This document shows, in pieces, positions 49,800-62,040 of a stretch of DNA of 64,000 bases. The translations under genes were made by a program, and so were the position numbers. Below the pieces are notes generated by a model. It did no database searches, was not told the origin of the DNA, and was given only the letters and a program-made list of their open reading frames with translations. Location of the stretch: assembly GCA_026182355.1 (NCBI GenBank), contig JAPFBL010000036.1, positions 62,001-126,000 on the forward strand, read 5' to 3'. Each line of letters opens with the position of its first letter. Positions within the stretch are counted from its first letter, which is position 1. The stretch is from Hermatobates lingyangjiaoensis (lineage: Eukaryota > Arthropoda > Insecta > Hemiptera > Hermatobatidae).

Positions 49800-49990
49800 C
49801 AGAACTGAAGGTAGAATGGGCGTGCAGTCAGCTGAGATTTAACAGTGCCGGCAAGCCAAGGCAAGTCTATGCAGAATGCGATTAGATGGGCCCCACCAGA
49901 CGCGACAATTGCCCCCTTAACTCACTTAGCGCCCGGGTGGCCTGATTTCCACCTTCCCCCCCCCCCCCCACCCACTTCATCTTTGTGTCC
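49800..49990. other. GC-rich patch with C14 run
   Basis: About 190 bp of high GC (GGGCCCCACCAGACGCG, GCGCCCGGGTGG) ending in a run of 14 C (49,956-49,969). No coding or repeat identity. Could be regulatory or the GC-rich part of an unrecognised element. Confidence 0.35.
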
Positions 49991-50243
49991 CATTAGTCAC
50001 TATTGCATTTTCTTTCATTACCTAAATTGCCATTTAGGAACTCGCTATTCTCTCTAGACAACTGAACTCGAAATTGTAGATATATTAAGTATACAATGCT
50101 TTGGCAGACTAAAGAGATGATTAGTATTCTGTTGAAAATACTGGAATGATATTTTTTTTTAATTTCTTTGTTATGCTGTACATTATCTAATTCCATGTGA
50201 TTTATAAAACATTGGTTACTAAACTGTAAAATAAAAATCGGGA

Positions 50244-50299
50244 ATGAACTATACTAACATTTACGATGAGTATGAACTATACTCACATTTACGATGAGT
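50244..50299. repeat. 28-bp tandem duplication
   Basis: Two copies of a 28-bp unit (ATGAACTATACT...GATGAGT) differing by one base. Confidence 0.85.
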
Positions 50300-51998
50300 A
50301 AGTACAATATCAAACTCGTTGACAAGTAAGTGTGTTTTAGTTTCATTTTAATGTGGTTATGGTGAAACACTAATATCAAATTCACAAATATAATTTGTTT
50401 TAAAGTGTCAATATTTATTTTATCTGTTATTATGAAATTGAAATCATTGTCCTATAACAATTTTACATGCCATTATGATTAATATTGCTATTATAATTAA
50501 AAGGTGTTTTCTCATGGTAGTTTAATGCATCTATAGAGCAGATGAAGGAATCTCTCACAGCTAAATATCATCTCTGTGGCCTTAGCAAAGTATCTTTTAC
50601 ATGCTATTCCATGAAGCAGGTATTCATTTACATTCCAGTAGGTTTACATGAGCCTACTTTTCTATTTCTTTGACCAGGTTATTCAACTTTAAAGCATGGT
50701 TCCAGCTCTCTGATATAACTTAGTATTGGTTTTCAAGTATTCTCACCAACTATCAAACGTCAATCTACTTTAAAGACCAATAATCAATCCATTTGACACA
50801 GAGAATTTTCTTTTCTCTTTTAGTACTTCTTAAATTTAGGTAGCTTCTACATTTTGACTTTTGCACAAATCAGTAAACTATAGACACCAGGATCACGTTT
50901 GTATATTAGTATGAGCTGTTCCCTCATCATTGTGTTGGTAGTATTTTCAGTGCTCAGTTATAATAATAAATAAACAAAGTAAAACCTAACTAAAACTAAC
51001 CAAATTCCTAAAAAAACATTCATCATTCTCTAACTAAAGTTAGAAACTCTCTTAATGATCATCATCATTATTGTTATTATTATTATTATTATTAACCATT
51101 ACCTGTTTTAGTTGGTAGTCTGGTTTATCTGGGAGCCCAGCACTATGTGCATAAATGCATTTCACCTCCTAACCCAAAAAAAAAAAAATATTATTAACCA
51201 TTGTTATTATTGTAGCCCAGATGAAAACATGTGATTTGTATGAGTTTCAAGAAATTTTGACAGTCAACTCATAAAAACTGATTATTCACCTAAAACTATT
51301 TCAAAAAATAAGAAGTTACTTTAGAAACATGTAGTTTATTACCTTAAATATTGCTTTCAGACCAATGAAGCATATTTCATTTTTTAAGAATGCTTTGAAA
51401 TATTTTGTCATGATGATAATCAATTAAATTTGATTAGTGAAGTAGGAAATAAAAGATCTGTATATTATAGTACTATGCAAATTAGTTGTGCTTTAAACAT
51501 GAAAATGTTCAATAATGCAGAATGACTTTATGCCATTTTACGTATTTTCGTTGATTCAAATCTAGTATTTTCTGTTTCATATCGCGCTATTACTTCAGAT
51601 CACATATTGGTGGCTGTCAGTGATGTTATTATAGATCTGACAGAACTTCTATTCCACAACATTTTCCTTCAGAAACATATTACAAATAAATAACTTTTCA
51701 TTATGTGTCACAAAATATAACTTTCAATAACATTTTTTTTTAATATTTATCATTATATCTATAGTAATGCTGGCATGTAATAGTAACTTCTAAACTGTTA
51801 GTTAAGAGCAACAGCATAATTACATATATTACGAAATTATTATTCCAATAAAAAGAAATTAGATGAACAAAATACAACTTAAATATAAGTAAATACAATA
51901 TCAAACTTGTTCTTATTTAATTCATATCAATTTGATCTGCGTATTCTTTCATATCGGAACTAGTATCTAGTAGTATACTAGTAGGGTATCTAGTAGTG

Positions 51999-52051
<53 letters not shown>

Positions 52052-53794
52052 TGTATCACTGAAAACAGGTTATGAATAGCACGTTTTGAGAGCTCAAGAC
52101 ATATAAATCTATCAGAAACTAAACACAAATTAAAACCGCACACAAAGGCCACTGTTTGAAAAAGTGACAATAGAGAATAGAACTTAAATGAACAGAAAAA
52201 CTTAAATTCAATTAACTTTAATATGGGCAATTACTAACTATTATAAATGCTCTTTTGTTATGAAATATTAAATTATTTTCAATGCATGCGTAAGGTTTAA
52301 AAGATTGAAGAAAGTTTACAGACCAGGAAATTTGATGGAACATAATAAAATTATTTCTACATAGAACTTTTGATGATATTTTTCTGGTCAAAAACATTGA
52401 TGGAAAGAAAATGTTGGGTCATTTTATAATTTCATAAAGTGTTTCTTACACTAAACTACTAATTATAGAGCAATGCAATTTTGACAAAATAAGGAAACTA
52501 AAAGAATTAAGCTACAAAAGAAGTTCTAATGAATTCACGTTACATGAAAAGGCAATACATGTATAAAAACCGAACACACATTTCAAAATAATGAATACCC
52601 ACCTTCTGTACTTGCTCGCTTTGTTTACACAACTTATAAGTATTTCATGAAATGCAGTTAAACAGAATTGTTATTTATTGGTACAGTAAAAAATTGAAGA
52701 TCTTCTAACTACTTAATGTAGTATGCTAGTAAAATAATTTTTTTTAAATATATTTGCTGCATGGTATGATATGTATGGTGCAATACAGAGTGTGTTGGGT
52801 GTTTGTCTACTAAATGTTTTGTAATCTATCTAAAGGTTGTATCCTTAAGAAAACATTGTATAAGATATAAACTGCTGGTTTCTTCAAAGCTCTTATTGTT
52901 TTTGTGTAGTATCAATACTAGTTGAAATTTGATTTTGTTTTTTATTTTAAAACAGACGGTAATTTTAAATCACATCCCCACTGAAACAATAAACTTAAAC
53001 TTTTCTATAAATGTTGACTTTTAGAAAATATTTACAAAGCTTACAATATAGGAAGAATAATATGACAGAATAAAAACAAATATTTGCTTAGGTACCTACG
53101 AGTAGCAGATGTTCATAGTAAATAAACATCTTGAAAAAAGCGAATACCGATGAGAAGGTCAAATAAACAGAACCACCAATAATATTTTTGGTAACCAAAT
53201 AGAAAAAATTATTAGTGCTTAGCAAAATTACTCTTGGTCGCTTCATTAAAATGAAACTACAGAAAAACCATTTAATAACAGACCAACGAATTCATTAAAT
53301 CAGAACTCCTACATAAATCTATTTATCTAAGATCTATAAAATTTATTATTTAAATCTAACAGAGGAGAAATTGATTAAGCATAGGATCTCTACAGCTGAA
53401 ATTGTGCCCAGTTAAGACTGTCTTTAGGACGGTATGTTATCTGCTCTGTTATGTTAACTATTTGCAGATGATTTATTGAAACTCTAAATATAGAGTATTG
53501 AATACTATAAATATAGACTATTAAATTTTGTAATATAATAATATTGGTTATCCAAGGACCAATGGGAATTTTCCGTGCATTGATACACGTTGTGGTCAGG
53601 CAGTTCCAAGCCAGAGGATTTCACCTGTTTGTCTGTTTATACTACTTTAATTGTTCAGGTCTGTCGGATAGGTCAATATGTTAGTTTCTGTCCTGTCTAT
53701 GGCAAGTACGTTTTGTGGCGGTATGGTCTTTGAGTCTAAAGTCGTCAATTATCGTGAATTTGGTGATCTGATTAGTCGGAGTAGGATTGGTTTC
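50300..53794. repeat. Non-coding DNA with microsatellites
   Basis: (ATT)n near 51,068-51,094, an A12 run near 51,179-51,190 and (AC)n of about 24 units at 52,002-52,049, preceded by repeated TATCTAGTAGT. Otherwise AT-rich with no gene. From about 53,560 the composition becomes more balanced, probably the decayed 3' sequence of the LINE fragment that follows. Confidence 0.6.
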
Positions 53795-54020
53795 AGGGAA
53801 TTTGAGGTAGAAGTGTCCTTACTAGCAGGTTAGAGTGTACGGGAAGTTTTCTGACTTCATTGATAGTTAGACGCCTAATGTAAGTTATTGATTCCATCCT
53901 TAGATCACGCTGGATATCGATAATTCTTGCATAAAAAGGAGCATTGGCTACATGGCGAGCACACTTGTTCTGGACAATCTGGAGTAGGTTTTTGTAATAT
54001 TGGTTATAGTGATTGAATAG
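53795..54020 (-). pseudogene. Jockey-type LINE fragment, third locus
   Basis: The minus strand reads LQIVQNKCARHVANAPFYAR and, in the same frame, IQRDLRMESI and LPVHSNLLVRTLL before a stop at 53,795. This is the C-terminal block of Jockey-type ORF2 (LQ..QSK.LR....APWYV....H.DL..P, then HPN.L...L). It is from a different lineage than the 1.2-kb copy, judging by the residues. Nothing upstream is readable. Confidence 0.75.
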
Positions 54021-56249
54021 TTTAAATAGTTAACTTTCGTGACACAAGAATGTGCAGATGACGTACTTATATGCAGAACAGTAATCGATAGCACTTTCTT
54101 TTGGATCATTTAGAATGCTTCTATATTTATGAAAGAAAAGTTGAGCAGAAATGCTGTTTATATGTGCTTCAAAAACTGTTCATATACTTTTGACGAGTAG
54201 AAAAGACATAGATTACAAAGAGGTCTCCGTTAAAAATACTAAACCTGTGTCCTCAGAGATATCTGTGTATGACTTTGGAGTCATTTGAGATAAAAATCAT
54301 GTAACAGATATCAAGTCTATGTTATTACTAGTAAATGTTTTACAAATAATACAAGCCAATGTTCTTCTCTATGAAATTCTTTGAACGGTCACCCGTTCTT
54401 TATAAAAGATCTAAATTTTTGTGTCTACCTAATAACTACATTGTTTTCATAAATGATACAATATCATTTGAAAAATGAATTGTATATATATATATATATA
54501 TATGAATTGACAAAAAATAATCAATTTTATATAAAACAAAATATTTTTCTTTCCTAATTTCTCTATACCAGATTATAATGACATTTAAAGACTATTCTAC
54601 AGTGGACGAAGAAGTGATTACAGATGATCAATTGTTTAGATCGTTGTTGATTTCATGAAAGAATTCTTGCCTGATATACTGACAAGATCACAGAAGATTG
54701 GATATAAAATCACAATGGTTTCAAGAATGGAATTGATCGATGGATGGAAGGTGGAAGCAGATAAATAATAAACGGACACTGAACAGTTTATTTGAAATAA
54801 ATTTAAATTTGTAATAATAAAATTAAATCTTCAAATGAAAATAAATATATATGTAGAATATTAAGCAAAAATTAAAACGCTGTTAAAATTTATGAGAATG
54901 AAGTACATGCAGCTTAAAACAATACGATAAAGTTATAATTCCAGAGTTTGCCAGTTTTTTTTTATTTGTAAAATTTTGTGATTAGTTTCATTTAGTAGAT
55001 AAAACTACAACAAAATTTGAGTGCCTTACACTCAACTTTACTATAAGTAAATATAATGCCATACTTCTTCACAAACCATTGATTTTTTGTTTTACATTTA
55101 TAAGAAGCCCAGTAGCTTTTTTAAGAATAAATTTCTAGAATTTATAAAAACGGCGCTGTTAAGATTAGTATGTTATTAGATTACTCTGTTACTAGGGTGT
55201 TGATTTTTACATTACAGACCCTGGTTAATAAAAATTTTGATCAAAATTAGTGATAGCTAATAGAGAAATCTACATGGAATATTGAAATGAAGTTACTTTT
55301 TTTGGTCTGATTTAGTGCCTAACGTTTTTACAAATCTTGAAATTGTAATGGTAAGTAATCGATATTGATGTTTTAATAGCACGCTCTTAAGTTGACTACA
55401 CAACCGGCTTGGAATACTCCATCACCAAAACTTACAGGCAGGCAGTGGTATACTAGACGAAATGGTATTACTGCAATAACAATAATAGGGCATGCAATAA
55501 CCTTTGTAGGAGTGATAACCCTATGATCACTGAGGCAGTGTTGGCACTTTGTGAGCAATATATATATGTGAAGTGCAGGCTGCTTCATTGGTGTAGCATA
55601 GACGTTATTATTGAAACAGAGCTACCTAATTAGTAATGCTTATAATTATGAGGAATGCATTTCACAGGACGAGAGGAAATTAGGTCTACATAAACTCATC
55701 AGAGAGTAGGTTGAATTAATTTGTTGGGTAAGAGAAAGTTAATGTGTCTTTGATGCAAGTCACATTACTTGAATGGAGTGAGGGGAAGCAGTGTGTTGTC
55801 TAACGTCTTTTATTGAGAAACTCAGTTTGCCTGCGAGTTTACTCCTCCAAGTTTCGACATCATTAATGTGCCATCGCCGGCTGAGTGGCTGAAACGTGGC
55901 AAGTTCAAAATGCAATTACTCCAAGTCCGTTCTAGAGCAAGTCTGATAAATTGATGTTTGGTGAGTAAACATTAATTCCCCACTATGTGTATCTCAGTTT
56001 GATTAAATTAATGCTTAAGTTAACGGCGAACAATTTCATGGGTTTTACAATCTTTTTCAATCTTATAAATTGCTATTATGTACATATTTTACTAAAAAAA
56101 CGCATTCAATTCGGGAAAAACTAGTTTGATGAGTTCAGAGATTATATGTTATCAATTAAACAATTACAGCATAATTAATATTATTTGTATGAAAATTTAG
56201 GAGTACAGCTATAAAATAATATGTAGCCTTTATTTTATTAACCTGATTC
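54021..56249. other. No gene; (TA)n and a repeat R4 copy
   Basis: (TA)n at 54,482-54,503. 55,003-55,100 is the plus-strand copy of repeat R4 also present, reversed, at 5.4 kb. 55,373-55,900 is less AT-rich but shows no motif. Confidence 0.45.
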
Positions 56250-56400
56250 TAAGGGAGTGCAATCAGTTCTGTGTGGTTGTTACCCTGAAGGGAAAAAAGT
56301 TAATGAAATGGCCTCCACATATAGAAATTGAATAATCTAAACAACGCATTTTGAACACATAGTGGTCTTCTTCAGGCATTAACTAAAAAATACTAATCAT
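56250..56400 (-). mobile_element. PLE-type terminal unit, family D, diverged copy
   Basis: Matches the 5-kb unit: AGTGCAATCAGTT, AATGAAATGGCCTCCACATAT, then on the minus strand CTGAAGA (complement at 56,369-56,375) with stem II remnants and AAAATGCGTTGTTTA, and the shared TTTTTTAGTTAATG flank. The GAAA box is mutated. Confidence 0.6.
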
Positions 56401-57589
56401 ATAATTCTCATTCATATTTATTTATGGATGTCTGTTATGTTTTCAATCTAATGTTTTATTCATCTAATGATTACAATATATCACCCAAGTAATCAAAACA
56501 CCCAAGTTTTTTTGAGAATCCATTTAAAATTAAAATACTTTCAATAAATGTGAGATATATGCAAAATCAAGTCAAAACTTTTAAAAACATGATTGTTTAA
56601 GGTATGACATTATTGTAATTTCGTATGACCACTTTAAATTATCACACCCCAAAAAACATATAAATTGGAGACAAACTAATCAAATCTCCCACGTTAAAAG
56701 TTTGTAAGGTAGTTATAGTTAAGAAACTTGAATTTCTATGTTTGCTAACTGTCATCCACGGAATTGTACAAATTTAGAAAGGTAGTGATAGCCATTTCAA
56801 ATTAATCTTAAAAGAGAAATGGCTTTTTCATCATCATAAAAGAAAGGATCAATTTATTCAATTCAACTTGATCTGTTGAACAAAAAGGAATCTTTTTGTA
56901 GGGGTTGAGTATGAAGAAGAATTTCAGGAGAAACTACTGTGTTCACTCAGTTTTAGGGAAAAACATCAAGCATTCAGATTATAAAGCATATAATAGTTTA
57001 TTTCTGGATATCAGAATTTATTAAAAGTAAAGTATTAGTGCATACATTTCTTCAGGTAAAACTTAATGGTTTGTTTATAGCATCAGACAAAACAGAGACT
57101 TACTGAAAAAATCATTGTAAAACACCTGGAGTGGTTTACACTCAACTTTACTATAAATATGCATTCAAACTCGTTGTAATTAATTAGTATTTTATTTTAT
57201 TTTAATATTGATATCATGTAGACGTAATATTAATATTATATTATAGCTAAAAATGTATAATTTATTTATAAGAGGCCATGAAATATTTTATTAGTGATAA
57301 GTAACCTGAAATCCTTGACTAATCAGACATGATATTATTATAATTAAACTGAGGATCATTATCTCATTTGAGTGGTACTTAATATTTGTCTTAATGATCA
57401 TGTTTCTAAATTATAATTAAAAAGATGTGCCCAAACCAGTATATAAATAGTTTAGATTTAGTTTCTAAATATATTTATTTTAAATTAGAAAAAAATAGAT
57501 GATAACGAGAAAAGTATAAACGTTTTATGTATGCACAAAGAACTTATGGATTAATTTCATAAGAGCGAACAAGGTTTTACAAAAAATGA
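56401..57589. other. No gene seen
   Basis: AT-rich; a short R4 piece at 57,120-57,165 is the only match. Confidence 0.4.
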
Positions 57590-57800
57590 GGCCTTTGTGA
57601 AAATTGGGCGCAAACGTGGGAGAAATAATTATACACAGCCTGCTCGTTATGTAAGCGAGGCCCTAATAAGGGAAGCATCATTGTCTTTTATAAGCCGTAG
57701 TGGGAAGAGCTCCTCGTTAGGATAACGACACATTTTCTTACATGCCTGGCGTTTTGCTTAAAGACCTAGTCACCAAGTCTCCGTGCATGCTAACACCCTA
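57590..57800. promoter_or_regulatory. GC-balanced island, candidate regulatory element
   Basis: About 210 bp of higher GC with ATTATACACAGCC, CCTAATAAGG (CArG-type, 57,662-57,671), CATTGTCTTTTATAAGCC and GTGGGAAGAG. Motif matches alone are weak evidence. No coding or repeat identity. Confidence 0.3.
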
Positions 57801-58059
57801 ACTTTAATAGCTTCTCTTTACTAACTTCAACTCCACTTTGTTGTGTTAACGAAGTAAGATTAATAACATTAAGTTAAACAGCATCAGCATAGTTCCAATA
57901 ACCAAAACAACACAATTCAAATATTTCTGTTAAAAAATAAATTTAATATTACCGAATTTTTTGGATATGACACATATAATGTACTGTTAGCACCAGAGCT
58001 GCTACAGAGAACTTCTTACTTATACATGTGTAATTTATTTTTTCTTACAAATAACATAT

Positions 58060-58600
58060 TACCTACATACCCACGCCCTGCCATACAGAATGAAGTATGT
58101 TGAGGTTTAGTGGTATAGTATACTGATTGCATACCAACATGCACACCTACTGTGTCATACTGTATGAAATCTGTTGAGATCTAGTGGTAAGTATACTGAT
58201 TGTGTATCCACATGCATACATGTTGTGTCATGCAAAACGAAATCTGTTAAGGTCCAGTAATATTGTATACTGATTGTATATCTACATTCACACAAGCTGT
58301 GTCATGCAGAATGAAGTGTGTTGAGGTTAAGTGTTATAGTATACTGATTTCATACGAACATGCATACATACTGTTTCATAATGAATGAAATCTGTTGAGG
58401 TCTAGTGGTAGAGTATACTGATTGTACATCCTCTTCAACGTGTGGCATGTGTGGCCACACACATGCATACATGATGTGTCATGAAAAACGAGATCTGTTG
58501 AGGTCTAGTGATATAATATACTGATTATATACCTACATACACACGCACTGTGTCATCCAGAATGAAGTATGTTGAGTGGTAGGTATACTGATTGCTACTA
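58060..58600. repeat. 74-bp satellite with three-monomer higher-order pattern
   Basis: Monomer starts at 58,082, 58,156, 58,229, 58,303, 58,377, 58,480 and 58,554, so lengths are 74, 73, 74, 74, 103 and 74 plus partial ends. The common core is GTATACTGATT. Diagnostic bases define three types: A (GAATGAAGTRTG), B (ATGAAATCTG) and C (AAACGARATCTG). The order is partial C, A, B, C, A, B, C, partial A. The 103-bp monomer (B) carries a 29-bp insertion (58,432-58,460) containing GTGTGGCCACAC. Confidence 0.9.
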
Positions 58601-59933
58601 CTAACTATTTTCACCATCTTGACTGAATGATTTGATTATGAAAGTCAAAAAATCTTCTTGAACACTCTTTCACAGAAGACAGTCATAATGCTATATCATA
58701 GTGTATAGGTAGTTAATTCCTAACCTAAGGTAAATTATGCTATCTTGTAATACGAACGTCATTCATGAACCCTCCTCCACTTATGTTTTGCGTCACACTA
58801 CAAACGCAAGAGATCTTTATCCCGGGATAAATTGAGTGGCAAGTCATCGACATATCAGATTTCCTCGTAATGGTGGAAACTATGATGATTATAAGAGACA
58901 ATTTGAGAGTCTACAACATTATCATCATGGCCGTTAACCACTAAAACAGAAACATTGAAGTAGTAGAGAATGAATTGAATTTCTTATGAGTCTCTTAGGT
59001 TGGGTTGTTTAGTTGTCTTCTCATTTACCAGTAAGCACAATCTTACTGGTTTGTTCAATAAATTCTATAAAACCCTTAACTGAACTATCAAACCTTAATA
59101 TTAACTGCTAAGCAGACATAGTTAAAATAACTTAAGGGTTAAGAAAGAAATTATTTATTTTCGTACCTGCTGACTGTGAGGACTGCTCCTCGCAATCCTG
59201 TGATTTTCAATACAAACAATTATCATCAGTATTATTTAAAATATGGTGTTCATATATGTTCTTTAAACTAATTTTCCCGATAAAATTAAATCATGAAAGA
59301 ATGTATTTTCTAAATAGAATAAATTGAAGTCGAAAGTTTTTAGACAGTTTACACATGCAGTGAAACAAAAGATTATCAGAGGCCAGCACTATACACTAAT
59401 ATGAAGGCAATTATTTATAAGTGAATTTTAGCTGTTTCTCAAACTTCCTTTAGCCACATGCACATATTTATTCTTTAAATTTAGACATAATCAAATGACG
59501 TGTTTACTATACAAAATATTTAATAAAAAGAATTACGCTTGACATGAAAATTTTTTATATATTTGCTATGAGGGCCTTTAATGAACTTAAAATTGCTAGT
59601 TTTATTTCTTATGTACTCTACAATGTGTATTTAAAAAGAAGTTTATATTACAGTTAAATTTTTTTTAAATATATCTTGGAAAATCATTTTATTTAAGAAG
59701 GTATAAAATTGAACATAAATTAAAAGAAAAATAAAATAGAAACGTCACATTCTCATATTCTTTGAATATATGAAAGCAAAATTCAATTTTATTAATAAAA
59801 ATATAAATTTTAAAAGTAAATGAAATAATTATTTAGTAATAGACTCAAAGTAAATTTTCTTTGCAGATTCCTTAACTCCTTACAGTCATGGTTAAACAAA
59901 AAATCTTCAAAAGAAGCTATATCACTCCGTGAT
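58601..59933. other. No gene seen
   Basis: AT-rich; no feature recognised. Confidence 0.4.
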
Positions 59934-59960
59934 ATACGGATATACGGATATTATCCGTAT
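59934..59960. repeat. Palindrome with repeated half site
   Basis: ATACGGATA-T-TATCCGTAT (59,942-59,960) is perfect, and an additional ATACGGAT copy precedes it in direct orientation. Confidence 0.45.
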
Positions 59961-60179
59961 TATTGACTAATTATTTAGGATAATCCTTTTAGGTTGCAAA
60001 AAGGTATATTCAAGAAAACGATAAAATAATACCAGTAAATGGAACAGCAAATATCATTCAGAAAGCTTGAGATACCCAAGTAAGATAACAAAGGAAAGCT
60101 ACTTTCATCGTCTTATGCAAATCAAAAAACGAATGAATTTAAGAAACAGGGACAGGGCTTTGTCAAGCAGTTGCCTTCG

Positions 60180-60325
60180 TGACAAAGAGAGATAGATGGA
60201 ATAAAAAATAAAGTAGAATGGAATAGAGAATATGAGGGAGTGAGAGGAGAGTGAAAATGAGTGAGACATCTTAAGGCAAGTGAGAAAGTGACAGAGTAAG
60301 TGAGAGAATAAGAGGAAGATAAAGA
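60180..60325 (+). repeat. Purine-rich stretch with GTGAGA-type repeats
   Basis: About 145 bp with strong purine bias and recurring GAGTGAGA, AAGTGAGAAAGTG and AAGTGAGAG. The opposite-strand frame is an artefact of this bias. Confidence 0.7.
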
Positions 60326-60637
60326 AATTATAAGTAAAAGCAAAACTGGCCTAAAAGTTATTTCCCTCTCATCTTCTAATATAGATTGATTTATTTTTGT
60401 AATACTTTCCAGTTTGCTAGTTTATAAACTTCTACAAAATTCTTCAAATCATCAAGTGCGTTATTGATTTTCATAATAAAACCAAACTACTTCATATTAC
60501 CGTTGCTTCTGAGAAATATTGATAAAAATCTCCTTTGATAAATCACTTTACATAATATATGTAAACATATCATAAACTATTAAAATGAAAAAAAAATAAA
60601 ACTCAATACTAAACAGGTATGTATATTTAACTAGCCT

Positions 60638-60661
60638 AAAAAAAAAAAAAAAAAAAAAAAA
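60638..60661 (+). repeat. Poly-A run of 24
   Basis: Uninterrupted A24. It could be the tail of a retroposed sequence, but no element is recognised upstream. Confidence 0.9.
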
Positions 60662-60984
60662 CTAAATGCATTGACTACTGTAAGAATTATGGTACATCGA
60701 CTTATTCTGATAGATAAATTAAACAATGCATATACAATTTCTTTAATGAATGAATAGGCCAACAGCCAAGAAAAAATAATAAACACATCAAAACAGAATA
60801 CCAAAAAATTATTAATAAAAAAAAGAAAAAGCGAAATAGTAGTGTGCAATAAAATTTAGTCCTTATATACCAGGGCACTAGTTAATACCAGGTAATATAA
60901 TCTATATTGTAATGAATTAGATTAGTTTCATTTCAAGTGTAAAAACTATTTCTTATTTATTATGATCATAGTGAAAAGTGTATA

Positions 60985-61144
60985 TATAAAAAGATTTCAC
61001 ATAAACACGTGAAATAACAATCAGTTGTTATCTTAAGATCTTAGTCTTGTTTTTCCATTTCTTATTGTGGTTTGATAATTTATATATTAATATTAATTAA
61101 TAATTAATATAAAATATTATTTATATTATATATATATATATATT
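60985..61144 (+). mobile_element. Family B PLE-terminal fragment next to (TA)n
   Basis: AAAAGATTTCACATAAACACG and TCCATTTCTTATTGTGG match 35,482-35,575, followed by a TA repeat at 61,125-61,144. No core remains. Confidence 0.6.
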
Positions 61145-61359
61145 AGTGTATTTCGGCAACAAGTCCTCTTTAAAGCATATGGTATTGATTCTGCATTCAC
61201 GATTTTTCTACTTATAGCTTCTATTTTCTCACGATCTTCTTTTGTCCTGGTGGTAATTGCCAAAACAAGCTTGCATAAGACATTCAGAAGGCTGGAACAC
61301 TAAAAAAATTTCACCGGGAGTATCTATATTTAATTAACTACTGCACTAAACTAAACTAA

Positions 61360-61405
61360 TATGACAAGCTTTCTGCCCCGTGGGTCATCGTCAGGTTCTT
61401 AAACT
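61360..61405 (-). ncRNA. Hammerhead-ribozyme-like motif, family E (decayed)
   Basis: Minus strand: CTGACGA (61,394-61,388), extra T, GACCC/ACG/GGGC with a mismatch, GAAA (61,373-61,370), loopless stem III AGCT, T at the cleavage position. Stem I gives only two pairs. A single copy in this window; flanking sequence is probably PLE-derived. Confidence 0.4.
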
Positions 61406-62040
61406 ACTTATATTAACTAAATATACATGTTACTTACTAACTTACTTACTGTTTTTAAATGCCAACTGAACACTGCTATTCTGTCTAAGTGAAAGTTGGT
61501 GGTGGGGATGGAGTAGGGGTGAGTGCGAGTCAACAAAAAACTCATGGCCCTTCAACTCATCCTAACTCGGTCATCGCCCTCCGTTCTTATTATCCTCACT
61601 ATACTTAGTATAGTATAAATTTATAGTATAGTAATACAATCATAAATTTAGGTAAGGAAATAGTGAATTTTCAAGAAGATATTTTCAACAAAATTCTCTT
61701 TTAAAACTGATCCACCACCAATATAATTATTACACGCTACTTGTGATTATATTAATGTAACATGAGGACCAGTCAATCTTTTTAACACAGGTTTAATAAT
61801 TAAAATTGGAGAGTTGAGAATTTGCATGATTGGCAACAAGAAGTTTGCTGAAGTGATGACAATAGGCCTATTAGGATTGTTGAGAATTCATCTGATGAAA
61901 TCAGTTCATTAATTCATTGGCCTTCCAGCCCCTTCCTTTTAACCCTACTTCATTATGTTTTGATAAATTATTTTCTTATTTAATAACAGTGCTTTCACTA
62001 GAGATCATTTTGATGATAATATACTTATTTCTTGTCTTCC
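61406..62040. other. No gene seen
   Basis: A short G-rich patch at 61,496-61,530, otherwise AT-rich. Confidence 0.4.

Noticed and set aside
51967..52230. Open frame with a Val-Cys run
   Set aside because: Created by the (AC)n microsatellite.
57662..57671. CArG box CCTAATAAGG as a definite SRF site
   Set aside because: At this base composition several such matches are expected by chance in the window.
58060..58600. CRISPR-like array
   Set aside because: Contiguous diverged tandem monomers with no unique spacers, in a eukaryotic context.
60122..60343. Ser/Leu-rich open frame on the minus strand
   Set aside because: By-product of the purine-rich stretch on the other strand.
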